Shown: positions 15,375-23,397, counted from the stretch's first letter. The stretch: DNA of 36,564 nucleotides from Paludibacteraceae bacterium (GCA_905233935.1 CAJOFU010000049.1:1-36564), one strand, 5' to 3'. Numbers and translations: made by a program. Notes: generated by a model not told the origin, from the letters alone.

Positions 15375-16574
15375 ATGAAGAAAATTTTATTCTTTGCAGC
15401 AACCCTGTTCGCTGCCGTAACAATGAGTGCCCAGGATCCTATTCCTGTAACTTGCGCCGAAGCTGCTGCCGCTATGCCGGCACAGAGTGGCTCGGAGACT
15501 GAGGATGTGTACATCGTTACCGGTTACATCACCAACACCAACGGCTCTATCAGCCCCTCACGTACGGATCCCTCGATTGATCAACAGACTTTCTACATGG
15601 ACGACGAGAAGGGTACAAAGAAAACCCTCCAAGGCTATTGGTGCAACCTGCCCGGACACGAAGCTTTGAACGTAGGTGACAAGATTACCGTTACGGGCAA
15701 GATCATGAACTACAACAACACTCCGGAAATCAAGAACGGTGATGTAGCTATCCTCGAGCGCGCAACAACAAAGATTGACACCCTTGAGGTCGATGTTTGC
15801 GAGGCTCTGGAAGAAGGCGAGGCTTTGGAGCCCGGCGATTACACACCTGACGTATTCATCGTTTATGGTCGTGTTAAAGGTACTGATGCTGTAAACAACT
15901 ATGGTCAGCACACCTTCGAGATGGCTTGCGGTGACAAGATATTCAAACCCTATAACTGCAAAGGCGAGGATGGCTTGGAACTTGGTAAGGGTGACTCGGT
16001 TGCCGTAACCGGTAAACTCTATAACTACAACGGAACAATCGAAATCTCCAACGGTAAGGTTGAACTCATCGAGAAGAGCAAAGAGGAAGAGGTAATTCAA
16101 GAAGTGACAGTTGCTGAAGCAATTGCTATTGCTATGGCTCTTGAAAAGAAAGCTTCTACAAATGATCGTTACGCAATAACTGGATATGTGAGTGAAATTG
16201 CTATTGCATATAATGAGACCTATGGTAACATTTCATTCTATATGGTAGATGACGTTAACAGTGAGGCTAAAGATTTTGAAGCATATCGCGTTAAAGTAAG
16301 TAAAGAAGATTCTGAAAGAGTTGTACCAGGTGCAAAAGTTAAAGTGACTGCAGCTCTCAAACGTTACTACAGTGAGGCTGGTGAAGATCCTGAAAAAAAT
16401 CCTGAGATAGATCTTGCAGAAACTGTAGATGGTGGTACGATAGAGTTCCTTGAGGAGACTGCTGTTGAAACCATCACCAACAATGCGAAATCCGTTAAGC
16501 GCATCGAGGACGGTCAAATCGTCATCTACCGCAACGGTGTTCGCTACAACGCCCTCGGCACCGAGATCCGCTAA
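15375..16574 (+). CDS. Secreted protein of three OB-fold-like repeats with C-terminal sorting-like tail
   Basis: Signal peptide MKKILFFAATLFAAVTMSA. Three homologous units follow (about 22-130, 135-235, 243-365), each opening with (V)xxAEAxAxA or VCEALEEGEAL, then a YIVTGYI/FIVYGRV/YAITGYV strand, a TFYMD- or FYMVD-like strand and a GDKITVTGKI/GDSVAVTGKL/GAKVKVTAAL strand. The tail, NAKSVKRIEDGQIVIYRNGVRYNALGTEIR (here given in two parts: SVKRIEDGQIVIY and RNGVRYNALGTEIR), resembles short C-terminal domains of the type IX secretion substrates of Bacteroidales. The third unit (16100-16450) is clearly more AT-rich in codon use than the first two. It is third in the TonB receptor cluster; a surface-attached binding protein is a reasonable inference. 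Confidence 0.8.
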   Translation: MKKILFFAATLFAAVTMSAQDPIPVTCAEAAAAMPAQSGSETEDVYIVTGYITNTNGSISPSRTDPSIDQQTFYMDDEKGTKKTLQGYWCNLPGHEALNVGDKITVTGKIMNYNNTPEIKNGDVAILERATTKIDTLEVDVCEALEEGEALEPGDYTPDVFIVYGRVKGTDAVNNYGQHTFEMACGDKIFKPYNCKGEDGLELGKGDSVAVTGKLYNYNGTIEISNGKVELIEKSKEEEVIQEVTVAEAIAIAMALEKKASTNDRYAITGYVSEIAIAYNETYGNISFYMVDDVNSEAKDFEAYRVKVSKEDSERVVPGAKVKVTAALKRYYSEAGEDPEKNPEIDLAETVDGGTIEFLEETAVETITNNAKSVKRIEDGQIVIYRNGVRYNALGTEIR

Positions 16575-16620
16575 TCGATAAAGGTTCTATTAACTTCTAA
16601 ACGATTACAGTTATATAGTA

Positions 16621-16650
16621 AGGGTGTGGCAATTCATTTTGCCACACCCT
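16621..16650 (+). terminator. Terminator of the TonB receptor cluster
   Basis: Perfect 12-bp stem AGGGTGTGGCAA (16621-16632) with TTGCCACACCCT (16639-16650), loop TTCATT. The U-tract is weak (AATTGTT). It is followed at once by a copy of its right half (see repeat 16629-16698). Confidence 0.8.
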
Positions 16651-16698
16651 AATTGTTGCAATTCATTTTGCCGCACTCTAATTGTTGCAATTCTCTTG
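16629..16698 (+). repeat. Tandem copies of the terminator right arm
   Basis: A 29-nt unit beginning GCAATTCATTTTGCC and ending CTAATTGTT occurs at 16629-16657 and, with two changes, at 16658-16686; a third partial copy (GCAATTCTCTTG) starts at 16687. The rest of the gap to 16836 holds four copies of TTCTTTAGTT(G/C) at about 16738-16779 and nothing else I can identify. Confidence 0.8.
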
Positions 16699-16836
16699 AT
16701 TTTATATTAGGTTTAGTCAACTCTTTTGTCGTTATAATCTTTAGTTCTTCTTTAGTTGTTCTTTAGTTGTTCTTTAGTTCATATTTAATTCTTCGCCTTA
16801 TTATCGTGTTATCATATTATACTGTCTGACTATGTT

Positions 16837-19329
16837 TTACTTACCTGCTTGTACGCCTCCACCGCCTCCGAGACGGTTGAGCTCGTCCATATCACCTACT
16901 TTGCGGTTCTTGTGTTGCTGATACTGACCGAACATCCAGGTGACCGAGAGCGTGACACGCTGTTGGCGAACGGAGTTTTTGAACCACGAACTATAGCCCG
17001 GTTGTTGTCCCATATCCTCATTACTGAAGACGCACGAGCGTGCGAGGTCTTGTGCATTGAGGTTGAGAATCAAACCATGCTTCATGATCATCTTACGGAC
17101 TCCGAAACACAGGAAAAAAGTACTACCTTGTTTCGCATAACCTGTTGTCATCGGGCTCGACCAATTGCCGTCCAAGGTCAGCGTCCAGTCTTTGGGCAGA
17201 TAAGAGGAGAGTGTTCCACCCACATAGCCGTAATGATTGCCGAACTCATAGACCGGTTTGCCCTCCGCGTTCTTCTCGTACGACTTATTCAGGAAATGAT
17301 ACCAACCTGCATTGACGGTGAGCGCGAGCCATGCACCCTGCATCGTCTTCGTGCCATCCTCCGCCTTCGTGTATTTGGGCACAATCGGCAGTTCGGTCAG
17401 GGAGATGTTACCTCCGTGAGTGGTACATGTTCCGAAATTGACCCATTTGATGGTACCCATACCGCTTGGTAGGATTGTTGTTTTCTCCGAGAACATGTCC
17501 TGTGTGTGAGCAAAGTTGAAGGTGACGTTCAGGTACTGCGTCCACGAGAAATGGAGTTCTACATCGTTGTTAAACTCCGGCGTCAGTTCAGTGTTTCCGG
17601 TAGTGTAGGAATACGCATCCACGTAAGCAACGAAGGGGTTGAGCATGTAGTAACTCGGTCGTTTGATACGACGCGCGTAACTGGCACTTACGGAGATAGG
17701 TTGCTGCAGTTTGCCGAGCGGCGAGGTCGTATAACCCACATACGCGGTCGGGAAAGGATTGAAATAAGACTTGCGCGTCACGGAGTCTGCACTTAACCAG
17801 TCGCCACGGCTGTAGGTATATTCGCCACGCAGACCCAGTTTGACCGACCAGTGCTCGCCGAACTGCTTGCCAACGGAGATATAGGCAGCTGCCACATGCT
17901 CGTCGTAACGGAAAACAGAGTGCGTGTGACTTATCTGCGTACTGTTTAGGATAGAGTCAGTAGTCATGTTGTTATCCGTCGAAGACAGCGCATATTTGAC
18001 GCCGCATTCAATCATACCCGTTTGCCAGAACTTGGTTTGGAAATCCAACTTGCCACTGTATATATTGATCACTTGATGACTATTGATATCCAATCCTAAC
18101 TGATGGTTAGGGTATTTTGTCTCTTGGAAATTAAGTTGACGATTGTTATAGCGGTTATAATCGACATTAATAGTCAGTTCGCGCTCCAACGCCTCGGAGA
18201 AAGTGTGGGTATAGTTGAGATTCGCAGTGTGTTGCGGCGAAGTAACCTTGTTCGTTGTCGCCGTCTTCGTCCACGTGGTATCTGTGCCAACTGCCGTATA
18301 TGCATAATTGCGTCCGGGTAGGATCTCTTGCTTTATATTCATATACGGCACATTGAGGATGAAACCGAAGGTATTCACGGAGTCAATATACCAATCGTTG
18401 CCAACCTTAAGCATATAATACTGGAAGTCAATATTATAGCCGGAGTTAGAATAGTTCTTAATCGCCGGTGTTGTGGCGGTAGCTGGAATAGAACGCCCTG
18501 TCTCAAAATCGATATCGTTCTGCGAATATACCTGGGTAAGTTGACCAAAGGTATAGGTTTTTTCACCACGATAGTTGAGCATCAGCGAAGCCATCTCTTG
18601 ATTCAACCACCGTTTTACATCGCCGAAATACATTCCTCCGTACCCAACGGACAACATTCCGTTCAGGCCCTTCATCATATTGCGTTTGGTCTTGATATTG
18701 ATGATACCGCCCTGTCCTGACGCATCGTATTTAGCGGAAGGATTAGAGATGATCTCAATCTTCTCAATCGTGTTACCGTCCGTGCCATCAAGCATGGCTT
18801 TGAGTTGTTGCCCGCTCAGATAGGACGGTTTGCCGTCAATCCATATCTCGACGGACTTGCCGTTGACGGTGATATTGCCATCTTTGTCAATACGAACTCC
18901 CGGAGAGCGGCGAAGGATATCATTGCCGTTCGAACCTGCCGACAGAGGCGATGCGCTCACGTTAACCACTAATTTATCCATTTGGCGTTCGATAAGCGGT
19001 TTCTTGGCTTTGACTTCCACTTCTGCTATCTGCTCCGTCTCTTCGCGTAACACAAAATCCGGCCCGCCAAAGGCGGTTTGATAACCGATATACGAGGCTT
19101 GGATGATCATCCCATTCATCCCTTCACCCGTTAATCCGTTCACCGTTACCACATATTCACCTTTCTCGTCGGTGATCGCACCCGTCAACAGCGTCGAGTC
19201 TTGCGACAAAACAGAGATTGTCACAAACGCCATCGGTTCGCCTTTCGAATCGCTGACCGATCCTTTGATTGTTTCAGCAGACACACTCGCTGCCATACAC
19301 AACATAATACCTAATAATACCTTTTTCAT
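16837..19329 (-). CDS. TonB-dependent receptor-like outer-membrane protein (OMP_b-brl_3 type)
   Basis: An 830-aa protein: signal peptide MKKVLLGIMLCMAASVSA; a carboxypeptidase-regulatory-like domain (about 22-105, IKGSVSDSKGEPMAFVTISV, TDEKGEYVV, ASYIGYQT); a plug-like domain (about 125-225: DILRRSPGVRIDKDGNITV, VEIWIDGKPSYLSG, KYDASGQGGIINIKTKRN); then a barrel of about 600 residues. This layout matches the outer-membrane beta-barrel family 3 group of TonB-like receptors, which often lacks a clear TonB box. The C-terminus (LGGGGGVQAGK) is not the normal aromatic end. It stands alone, behind a -7-like box at 19408-19415. Possible ligands: peptides or siderophores; undetermined. Confidence 0.9.
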   Translation of the reverse strand: MKKVLLGIMLCMAASVSAETIKGSVSDSKGEPMAFVTISVLSQDSTLLTGAITDEKGEYVVTVNGLTGEGMNGMIIQASYIGYQTAFGGPDFVLREETEQIAEVEVKAKKPLIERQMDKLVVNVSASPLSAGSNGNDILRRSPGVRIDKDGNITVNGKSVEIWIDGKPSYLSGQQLKAMLDGTDGNTIEKIEIISNPSAKYDASGQGGIINIKTKRNMMKGLNGMLSVGYGGMYFGDVKRWLNQEMASLMLNYRGEKTYTFGQLTQVYSQNDIDFETGRSIPATATTPAIKNYSNSGYNIDFQYYMLKVGNDWYIDSVNTFGFILNVPYMNIKQEILPGRNYAYTAVGTDTTWTKTATTNKVTSPQHTANLNYTHTFSEALERELTINVDYNRYNNRQLNFQETKYPNHQLGLDINSHQVINIYSGKLDFQTKFWQTGMIECGVKYALSSTDNNMTTDSILNSTQISHTHSVFRYDEHVAAAYISVGKQFGEHWSVKLGLRGEYTYSRGDWLSADSVTRKSYFNPFPTAYVGYTTSPLGKLQQPISVSASYARRIKRPSYYMLNPFVAYVDAYSYTTGNTELTPEFNNDVELHFSWTQYLNVTFNFAHTQDMFSEKTTILPSGMGTIKWVNFGTCTTHGGNISLTELPIVPKYTKAEDGTKTMQGAWLALTVNAGWYHFLNKSYEKNAEGKPVYEFGNHYGYVGGTLSSYLPKDWTLTLDGNWSSPMTTGYAKQGSTFFLCFGVRKMIMKHGLILNLNAQDLARSCVFSNEDMGQQPGYSSWFKNSVRQQRVTLSVTWMFGQYQQHKNRKVGDMDELNRLGGGGGVQAGK

Positions 19330-19407
19330 ATCGCTTTAATCATTAGTTTCTACTAAATAGATACGCGTTTTCGCAAAGGGTTACACCCCTTTTACCGAAA
19401 TCCGGTG

Positions 19408-19415
19408 CAAAGGTA
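19408..19415 (-). promoter_or_regulatory. -7 box for the 19329-16837 receptor gene
   Basis: A perfect TACCTTTG on the minus strand about 80 nt upstream of the receptor start. No TTTG stands 20 nt upstream; the -33 region is poor. The promoter may need an activator, or the match may be partly chance. Confidence 0.45.
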
Positions 19416-19504
19416 CTACATTTTTTTGACATTCCCTATGAAAAATCGGACATTCTGCTATTTGATGTCATTTTTTTACGTCCCCCGATTTTAGTGGACA
19501 CTAA

Positions 19505-19588
19505 TAAAACAAAAAGAGACATCATCTCGATGGCTCTTTTTTTCAGGTATTAGTCTTTAAGGTAATAAAAGATTGGTATTTGTCTTTT
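19505..19588 (-). ncRNA. Candidate small RNA, about 80 nt
   Basis: A perfect promoter (19595-19625) is followed after about 45 nt by a terminator hairpin: on the plus strand AAAAAGAG-A-CATC (19511-19523) pairs with GATG-G-CTCTTTTT (19529-19541), loop ATCTC, with a T-rich tail on the minus strand. No obvious ORF begins within the short transcript ahead of the hairpin; a 29-codon ORF beginning at ATGATGTC in the hairpin would need read-through. The hairpin could instead be the distant terminator of the phosphoesterase operon that ends at 19712. Confidence 0.4.
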
Positions 19589-19594
19589 CGAATG

Positions 19595-19625
19595 CAAAGG
19601 TACAACTTTTTTTTCAATTTTGCAA
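19595..19625 (-). promoter_or_regulatory. Bacteroidota-type promoter without a downstream gene
   Basis: Minus strand TTG (19625-19623), a 20-nt spacer, TACCTTTG (19602-19595): a full match to the local consensus. The nearest gene in its direction is the TonB-like receptor at 19329, beyond a terminator at 19511-19541 and another -7 box. The rest of 19330-19711 contains AT-rich sequence with no gene. Confidence 0.75.
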
Positions 19626-19711
19626 TACCTAAAATATGTTTAACAGCATAAAATCCTCATCAAACAATTAAAAACTATGCTATTTTGTAGGTTTTGCCTA
19701 TTTTTGTACCT

Positions 19712-20263
19712 TTAATGACGCTCCAATTCGATGACTTCGAGGTTGTCTATCGCCTTCCCGTCTATAGTAAATCGGAGCAGTGTTTGTACCGTTTGCCAAC
19801 CGCTTTTTCCTGCCGCCCCGGGGTTCAATGTAAGGAACTTGTAACGGTTGTCATATTGCACTTTCAGTATATGACTGTGTCCGCAAACAAATAAATCAAT
19901 GCTGTCCTTAATCAGCTCATTTTGCATTTCGCATTTTTCATTTTGCATTTTCACCTTCAGGCTTTTTTCAAACCAAGGTATAAGCCACGGATTATATTTG
20001 CCCGGGTAGCCGCCTATATGCGTCATCAGCACATTGATCTCCTCCACGCGGAAGCGATAGAATTCCGACAGACTGTATCGTACCTCGCCGCCATCGATAT
20101 TACCGAACACCGCTCGGGTAGGGCGGAACTCACGCAACGCTTGCAGCACTTCAATTGATCCTATATCCCCGCAATGCCAGATCTCATCGCACGGAGCAAA
20201 ATGTTCAAACACACGTTTATCCAACAATCCGTGCGTATCACTTATGAGTCCGATCTTTGTCAT
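19712..20263 (-). CDS. YfcE/MJ0936-type metallophosphoesterase
   Basis: A 183-aa calcineurin-like phosphodiesterase. Metal-binding motifs are complete: ISDTHG (Asp9, His11), CGDIGS (Asp33), GNIDGG (Asn55), THIGG (His82) and the GHSH signature at 128-131. The product class acts on phosphodiesters; the cellular substrate is unknown. Residues 103-120 (KVKMQNEKCEMQNE and neighbours) form an insertion of low complexity, and their DNA (19904-19957) is built from the same ATGCAAAATGA words that fill intergenic gaps of this window. Otherwise the family length is normal. It is the last gene of the korA-korB run, 29 nt after the gldF-like gene. Confidence 0.9.
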   Translation of the reverse strand: MTKIGLISDTHGLLDKRVFEHFAPCDEIWHCGDIGSIEVLQALREFRPTRAVFGNIDGGEVRYSLSEFYRFRVEEINVLMTHIGGYPGKYNPWLIPWFEKSLKVKMQNEKCEMQNELIKDSIDLFVCGHSHILKVQYDNRYKFLTLNPGAAGKSGWQTVQTLLRFTIDGKAIDNLEVIELERH

Positions 20264-20292
20264 TTTGCATTTTGCATTTTCTCATTTTGCAT
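20264..20292 (-). repeat. AAAATGCAAAATGA word array upstream of the phosphoesterase
   Basis: The whole 29-nt gap reads, on the minus strand, as overlapping AATGCAAAATGAGAAAATGC words, with four ATG triplets in a row before the true start. The real start is the last ATG of the array (ATGACAAAG). Confidence 0.65.
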
Positions 20293-20958
20293 TTACAGCC
20301 GCGTTAAGTGGCGGATGAGTGGAATCGTCAGTACCACTCCAACCACAGCCATGCAAGCAAAGAAGAACACATCCCAGGCATCAATCACACCACGCGCAAG
20401 GCTCTGGAAATGTTCTTGCATCAGTAGCCAGTACAGTGCGAAGTTAACCACCGCGCCCAGGATGAACGCCACAATCTGGTTCGTGGTACTTGCCGCGCAC
20501 AGCAAGCTCACACCGAGCATCGCCGCAGCCAGCAGCAATAATCCCACCATCGATCCGGCAAACGCTCCGGTATCCACATTGCCCACCGGCTCAGCGATAG
20601 CATAAACGATGAACAAATGTACCACGCACGGCAGCAGAGCTATAACCATCACCGTCAAAGCGGCTGCATATTTTGCCCACACTATACGTCCTATTGTCGT
20701 CGGTAATGAGCGCAGCACATCCCATGTGCCGCTCTGACGCTCCTCGGCAAACAACCGCATCGTCAGAGCCGGACACACAAGGATGAGCAACCACGGCGCG
20801 ATAGCAAATAGCCCGTCAGCGTTCGCGTAGCCGGCATCAATAATGTTCCATTCGCCGGGTATAACCCACAAGAACAAACTGATACCAAGTACAAACAAAG
20901 CCAACACGATATACGCTATCGGCGTTGAGAAATAATATGCTAACTCTTTTCTATACAT
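20293..20958 (-). CDS. ABC-2 type transporter permease, GldF-like
   Basis: A 221-aa integral membrane protein with six hydrophobic segments. The sequence follows the gliding-motility permease GldF closely: start RKELAYYFSTPIAYIVLALF, then LFLWVIPGEWNIIDAGYA, APWLLILVCPALTMRLFAEE with the GTWDVLRSLP loop, and a late TTNQIVAFILG helix. In gliding Bacteroidota GldF works with ATPase GldA and GldG; none of these is here. In non-gliding Bacteroidales homologues remain and their substrate is not known. It is fourth in the korA-korB-nup run, 33 nt after the permease gene. I give no gene symbol because function outside gliding species is unproven. Confidence 0.8.
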   Translation of the reverse strand: MYRKELAYYFSTPIAYIVLALFVLGISLFLWVIPGEWNIIDAGYANADGLFAIAPWLLILVCPALTMRLFAEERQSGTWDVLRSLPTTIGRIVWAKYAAALTVMVIALLPCVVHLFIVYAIAEPVGNVDTGAFAGSMVGLLLLAAAMLGVSLLCAASTTNQIVAFILGAVVNFALYWLLMQEHFQSLARGVIDAWDVFFFACMAVVGVVLTIPLIRHLTRL

Positions 20959-20991
20959 TGGCTCTTAGCCATTAGCCTTTAGCCATTGGCA
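20959..20991 (-). repeat. AATGGCTAA word array
   Basis: The 33-nt gap between nup and gldF-like genes reads, on the minus strand, CTAATGCCAATGGCTAA then AGGCTAATGGCTAAGAGCC. Again an ATG-rich, locally repeated word precedes the start codon, but with a different word from the neighbouring gaps. Confidence 0.6.
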
Positions 20992-22296
20992 TTAGTGTTT
21001 CACTTCCATGTTGGGGTTAACCGGTGTCTTGGGGAAGAAGATCCAGAAGGCAACGGCTACCACCAGTGCAAAGCCAGCGAAGATGTACCACGACTCTTTC
21101 CAACCGTCCCAAACAGCCATCGGGCCTTGAGCAACAACCTCTTGGGCATTTACCAGTTTGTTGACGATAGCCTGTGCGGACAATGTACCGATAGTGGCAC
21201 CCAGACCGTTGGTCATCATCATGAACAATCCTTGTGCCGACGAACGCTGTGCCGGTTCAGTCTCTTGATCAACATACAATGCTCCGGAGATATTAAAGAA
21301 GTCAAACGCAAAGCCATATACAACGCAGCTCAACACGAACAGGATCACGCCTGGCATTCCCGGGTCACCGGCTCCGAAGAAACCGAAGCGGAATACCCAG
21401 GCAAACATTGCCATCAGCATCACGTTCTTGATGCCGAAACGCTTGAGGAAGAACGGGATAGCCAGGATGCACAATGCCTCGCAGATCTGCGAAATAGAAA
21501 TCAGAATATTTGCGTGTTGTACGCCAAAGGTGTTGGCAAACTCTTCAATCTCCCCAAACGAAGTAATATACGGGTTGGCGTAGGAGTTCGTAACCTGCAA
21601 GCACATGCCAAGCAGCATTGAGAAGATAAAGAACAACGCCATCTTCTTCTGCTTGAACAATGCAAACGCTTTCAGACCGAGAGCCTCTACAAGATCGACA
21701 TCACCTTCCACTGTCTTCACCTCGCAAGCTGGCAATGTGAGTGAGTAACCAGCCATCAGCAGACTTAGTCCGCCACTCATGATGAACTGCAACGGGCTGG
21801 CTTGGATGCCCAACAGGTCAACGCTCCACTCGGCAGCGATGAATCCTACTGTACCGAACACGCGGATAGGCGGGAAGTCCTTGACGGTATCCATGCCCTC
21901 TTTTACCAGAGCGTTGAATGCTACAGAGTTCGTCAGCGCGATGGTAGGCATAAAGAACGCTACAGACAATGTGTACAGGGTGAACAATGTACCGAACTGT
22001 ACATCTGCGCCACTCTGCAAACCGTACCAGCCTGCGGCAATCATGAATGCACCGGCAAGGAAGTGGCATATACTCTGTAGTTTCTGCGCCTGAATCCAAC
22101 GGTCAGCCACGATGCCCATTAACGCAGGCATAAACAGACTGACTATACCCTGGATGGAGTAGAACCAGCCGATCTGGTGCGCCATGCCGTGCTTGAACAG
22201 ATAGGTACCCATCGAAATGAGGTACGCGCCCCACACGGCAAACTCCAAGAAGTTAAACACGATGAGACGGAATTGTAGTCCTTTGTTGTTTTTCAT
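20992..22296 (-). CDS. Nucleoside:H+ symporter family permease (MFS)
   Basis: A 434-aa, 12-helix major facilitator protein. The nucleoside permease (NupG/XapB) family is recognisable from the N-terminus (LQFRLIVFNFLEFAVWGAY), SIQGIVSLFMPALMGIVADRW, and the double signature PTIALTNSVAFNAL and FPPIRVFGTVGFI. It probably takes up nucleosides by proton symport across the inner membrane. It is the third gene of the minus-strand run after korA and korB (66-nt gap); the metabolic link, if any, is not evident. No deletion or missing helix is seen. Confidence 0.9.
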   Translation of the reverse strand: MKNNKGLQFRLIVFNFLEFAVWGAYLISMGTYLFKHGMAHQIGWFYSIQGIVSLFMPALMGIVADRWIQAQKLQSICHFLAGAFMIAAGWYGLQSGADVQFGTLFTLYTLSVAFFMPTIALTNSVAFNALVKEGMDTVKDFPPIRVFGTVGFIAAEWSVDLLGIQASPLQFIMSGGLSLLMAGYSLTLPACEVKTVEGDVDLVEALGLKAFALFKQKKMALFFIFSMLLGMCLQVTNSYANPYITSFGEIEEFANTFGVQHANILISISQICEALCILAIPFFLKRFGIKNVMLMAMFAWVFRFGFFGAGDPGMPGVILFVLSCVVYGFAFDFFNISGALYVDQETEPAQRSSAQGLFMMMTNGLGATIGTLSAQAIVNKLVNAQEVVAQGPMAVWDGWKESWYIFAGFALVVAVAFWIFFPKTPVNPNMEVKH

Positions 22297-22319
22297 TATT
22301 GTATTGTTTTAGTGTTAAT

Positions 22320-22362
22320 TTCCTGTTTTGCGTTCTCTCATTTTGCATTTTGCATTACCTTC
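22320..22362 (-). repeat. AATGCAAAATGA word array upstream of nup
   Basis: Minus strand of this gap: AATGTGAGAAGGTAATGC, then AAAATGCAAAATGAGAG. It is the same word family as at 20264-20292 and 3719-3775. The nup ATG lies about 25 nt further on, so here the array does not reach the start codon. Confidence 0.6.
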
Positions 22363-23397
22363 TCACATTTCCCAACGCTCTAACGTCTGTGTCAACTCAT
22401 CAAAGGTGTGTGCCTTTGATTTCTCGCGCACGTCATTGATCTGGCGGTTCACAGCCTCGTCATAACTCTCTGCTTCCACGCTGCGGATAACACCCAGTGC
22501 AACGGGCAGGTCGCTGTCAGTGTTGGCATCGGCTACGTCGGTGAACCGCTCTTGTCCCATCAGAGCGAGCAATCGATGCAGTGTCGGGTCGGGCTGATGT
22601 GCATCGTGAACAAGTACACGTGGATCATCAGCCGGCACAACAATCATCTTCGGAACGAAGGTCTGCGGATCAATTTCTACAGCCAGACCTTTGTCTTTGT
22701 TCGCGCCGAAAATCATCTTCTCGCCGTGCTTGAGGATGATTGAGTGCTCGGCACGCTGTTCGCGGTTGGCAATCCACTCATGTGTACCATTGTTGAAGAT
22801 CACACAGTTAACAAGGCACTCAATCACTGATGCGCCTTTGTGCTCATGCGCCTGCACCATACAATCGACCGTCGTAGACATATCTACATCCAGTGTGCGG
22901 GCAAAGAACGTACCACCTGCACCAAGCACCAGTTGTGCCGGAATGAACGGACGCTCTACGGTGCCAAACGGCGATGATTTGCTCACAAAACCTTTCGGCG
23001 AGGTAGGGGAGTACTGCCCTTTCGTCAAACCGTAGATGCGGTTGTTGAACATACAGATGTTCAGATCGACGTTACGGCGGATCTCGTGGATGAAGTGGTT
23101 GCCGCCGATAGCAAGACAGTCGCCGTCACCCGACATCTGCCAAACGGTCAGTTCGGGGTGCGAGGTCTTGACACCAGTTGCCACAGCTCCGCCACGACCG
23201 TGAATCGTATTAAAACCGTACGTGTTCAGATAGTGCGGCATTCTGCTCGAGCAACCTATACCCGAGATTACCGCAATCTGATGAGGCGGAACGCCTATCT
23301 GTGCCATGGCTTTCTGCAGGGCTGCACATATAGCGTGATCGCCGCAACCCGGGCAGAAGCGTACATATTGATCGGATTTATAATCTTGAGGAGTCAT
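22363..23397 (-). CDS. korB: 2-oxoacid (2-oxoglutarate-type):ferredoxin oxidoreductase, beta subunit
   Basis: TPP-binding subunit of a ferredoxin-linked 2-oxoacid oxidoreductase, 344 aa. It shows the N-terminal FCPGCGDHAIC (14-24) with cluster-type cysteines, SGIGCSSRMPHYLNTYGFNTIHGR for the TPP and substrate pocket, and MSGDGDCLAIGGNH (88-101) plus NNRIYGLTKGQYSPT, the TPP/Mg signature. The enzyme converts 2-oxoglutarate and CoA to succinyl-CoA, CO2 and reduced ferredoxin, or the reverse, in the reductive direction of the Bacteroidales TCA branch. KorA precedes it by 62 nt. The choice of 2-oxoglutarate over other 2-oxoacids rests on the family pattern. Confidence 0.92.
   Translation of the reverse strand: MTPQDYKSDQYVRFCPGCGDHAICAALQKAMAQIGVPPHQIAVISGIGCSSRMPHYLNTYGFNTIHGRGGAVATGVKTSHPELTVWQMSGDGDCLAIGGNHFIHEIRRNVDLNICMFNNRIYGLTKGQYSPTSPKGFVSKSSPFGTVERPFIPAQLVLGAGGTFFARTLDVDMSTTVDCMVQAHEHKGASVIECLVNCVIFNNGTHEWIANREQRAEHSIILKHGEKMIFGANKDKGLAVEIDPQTFVPKMIVVPADDPRVLVHDAHQPDPTLHRLLALMGQERFTDVADANTDSDLPVALGVIRSVEAESYDEAVNRQINDVREKSKAHTFDELTQTLERWEM

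Noticed and set aside
19485..19505. Insertion-sequence end (CCCCGATTTTAGTGGACAC)
   Set aside because: It looks like an IS terminus, but no inverted partner, target duplication or transposase is present.
19680..19712. Plus-strand promoter antisense to the phosphoesterase
   Set aside because: TTTG, 19 nt, TACCTTTA; the last base of the -7 box is wrong and no gene follows.
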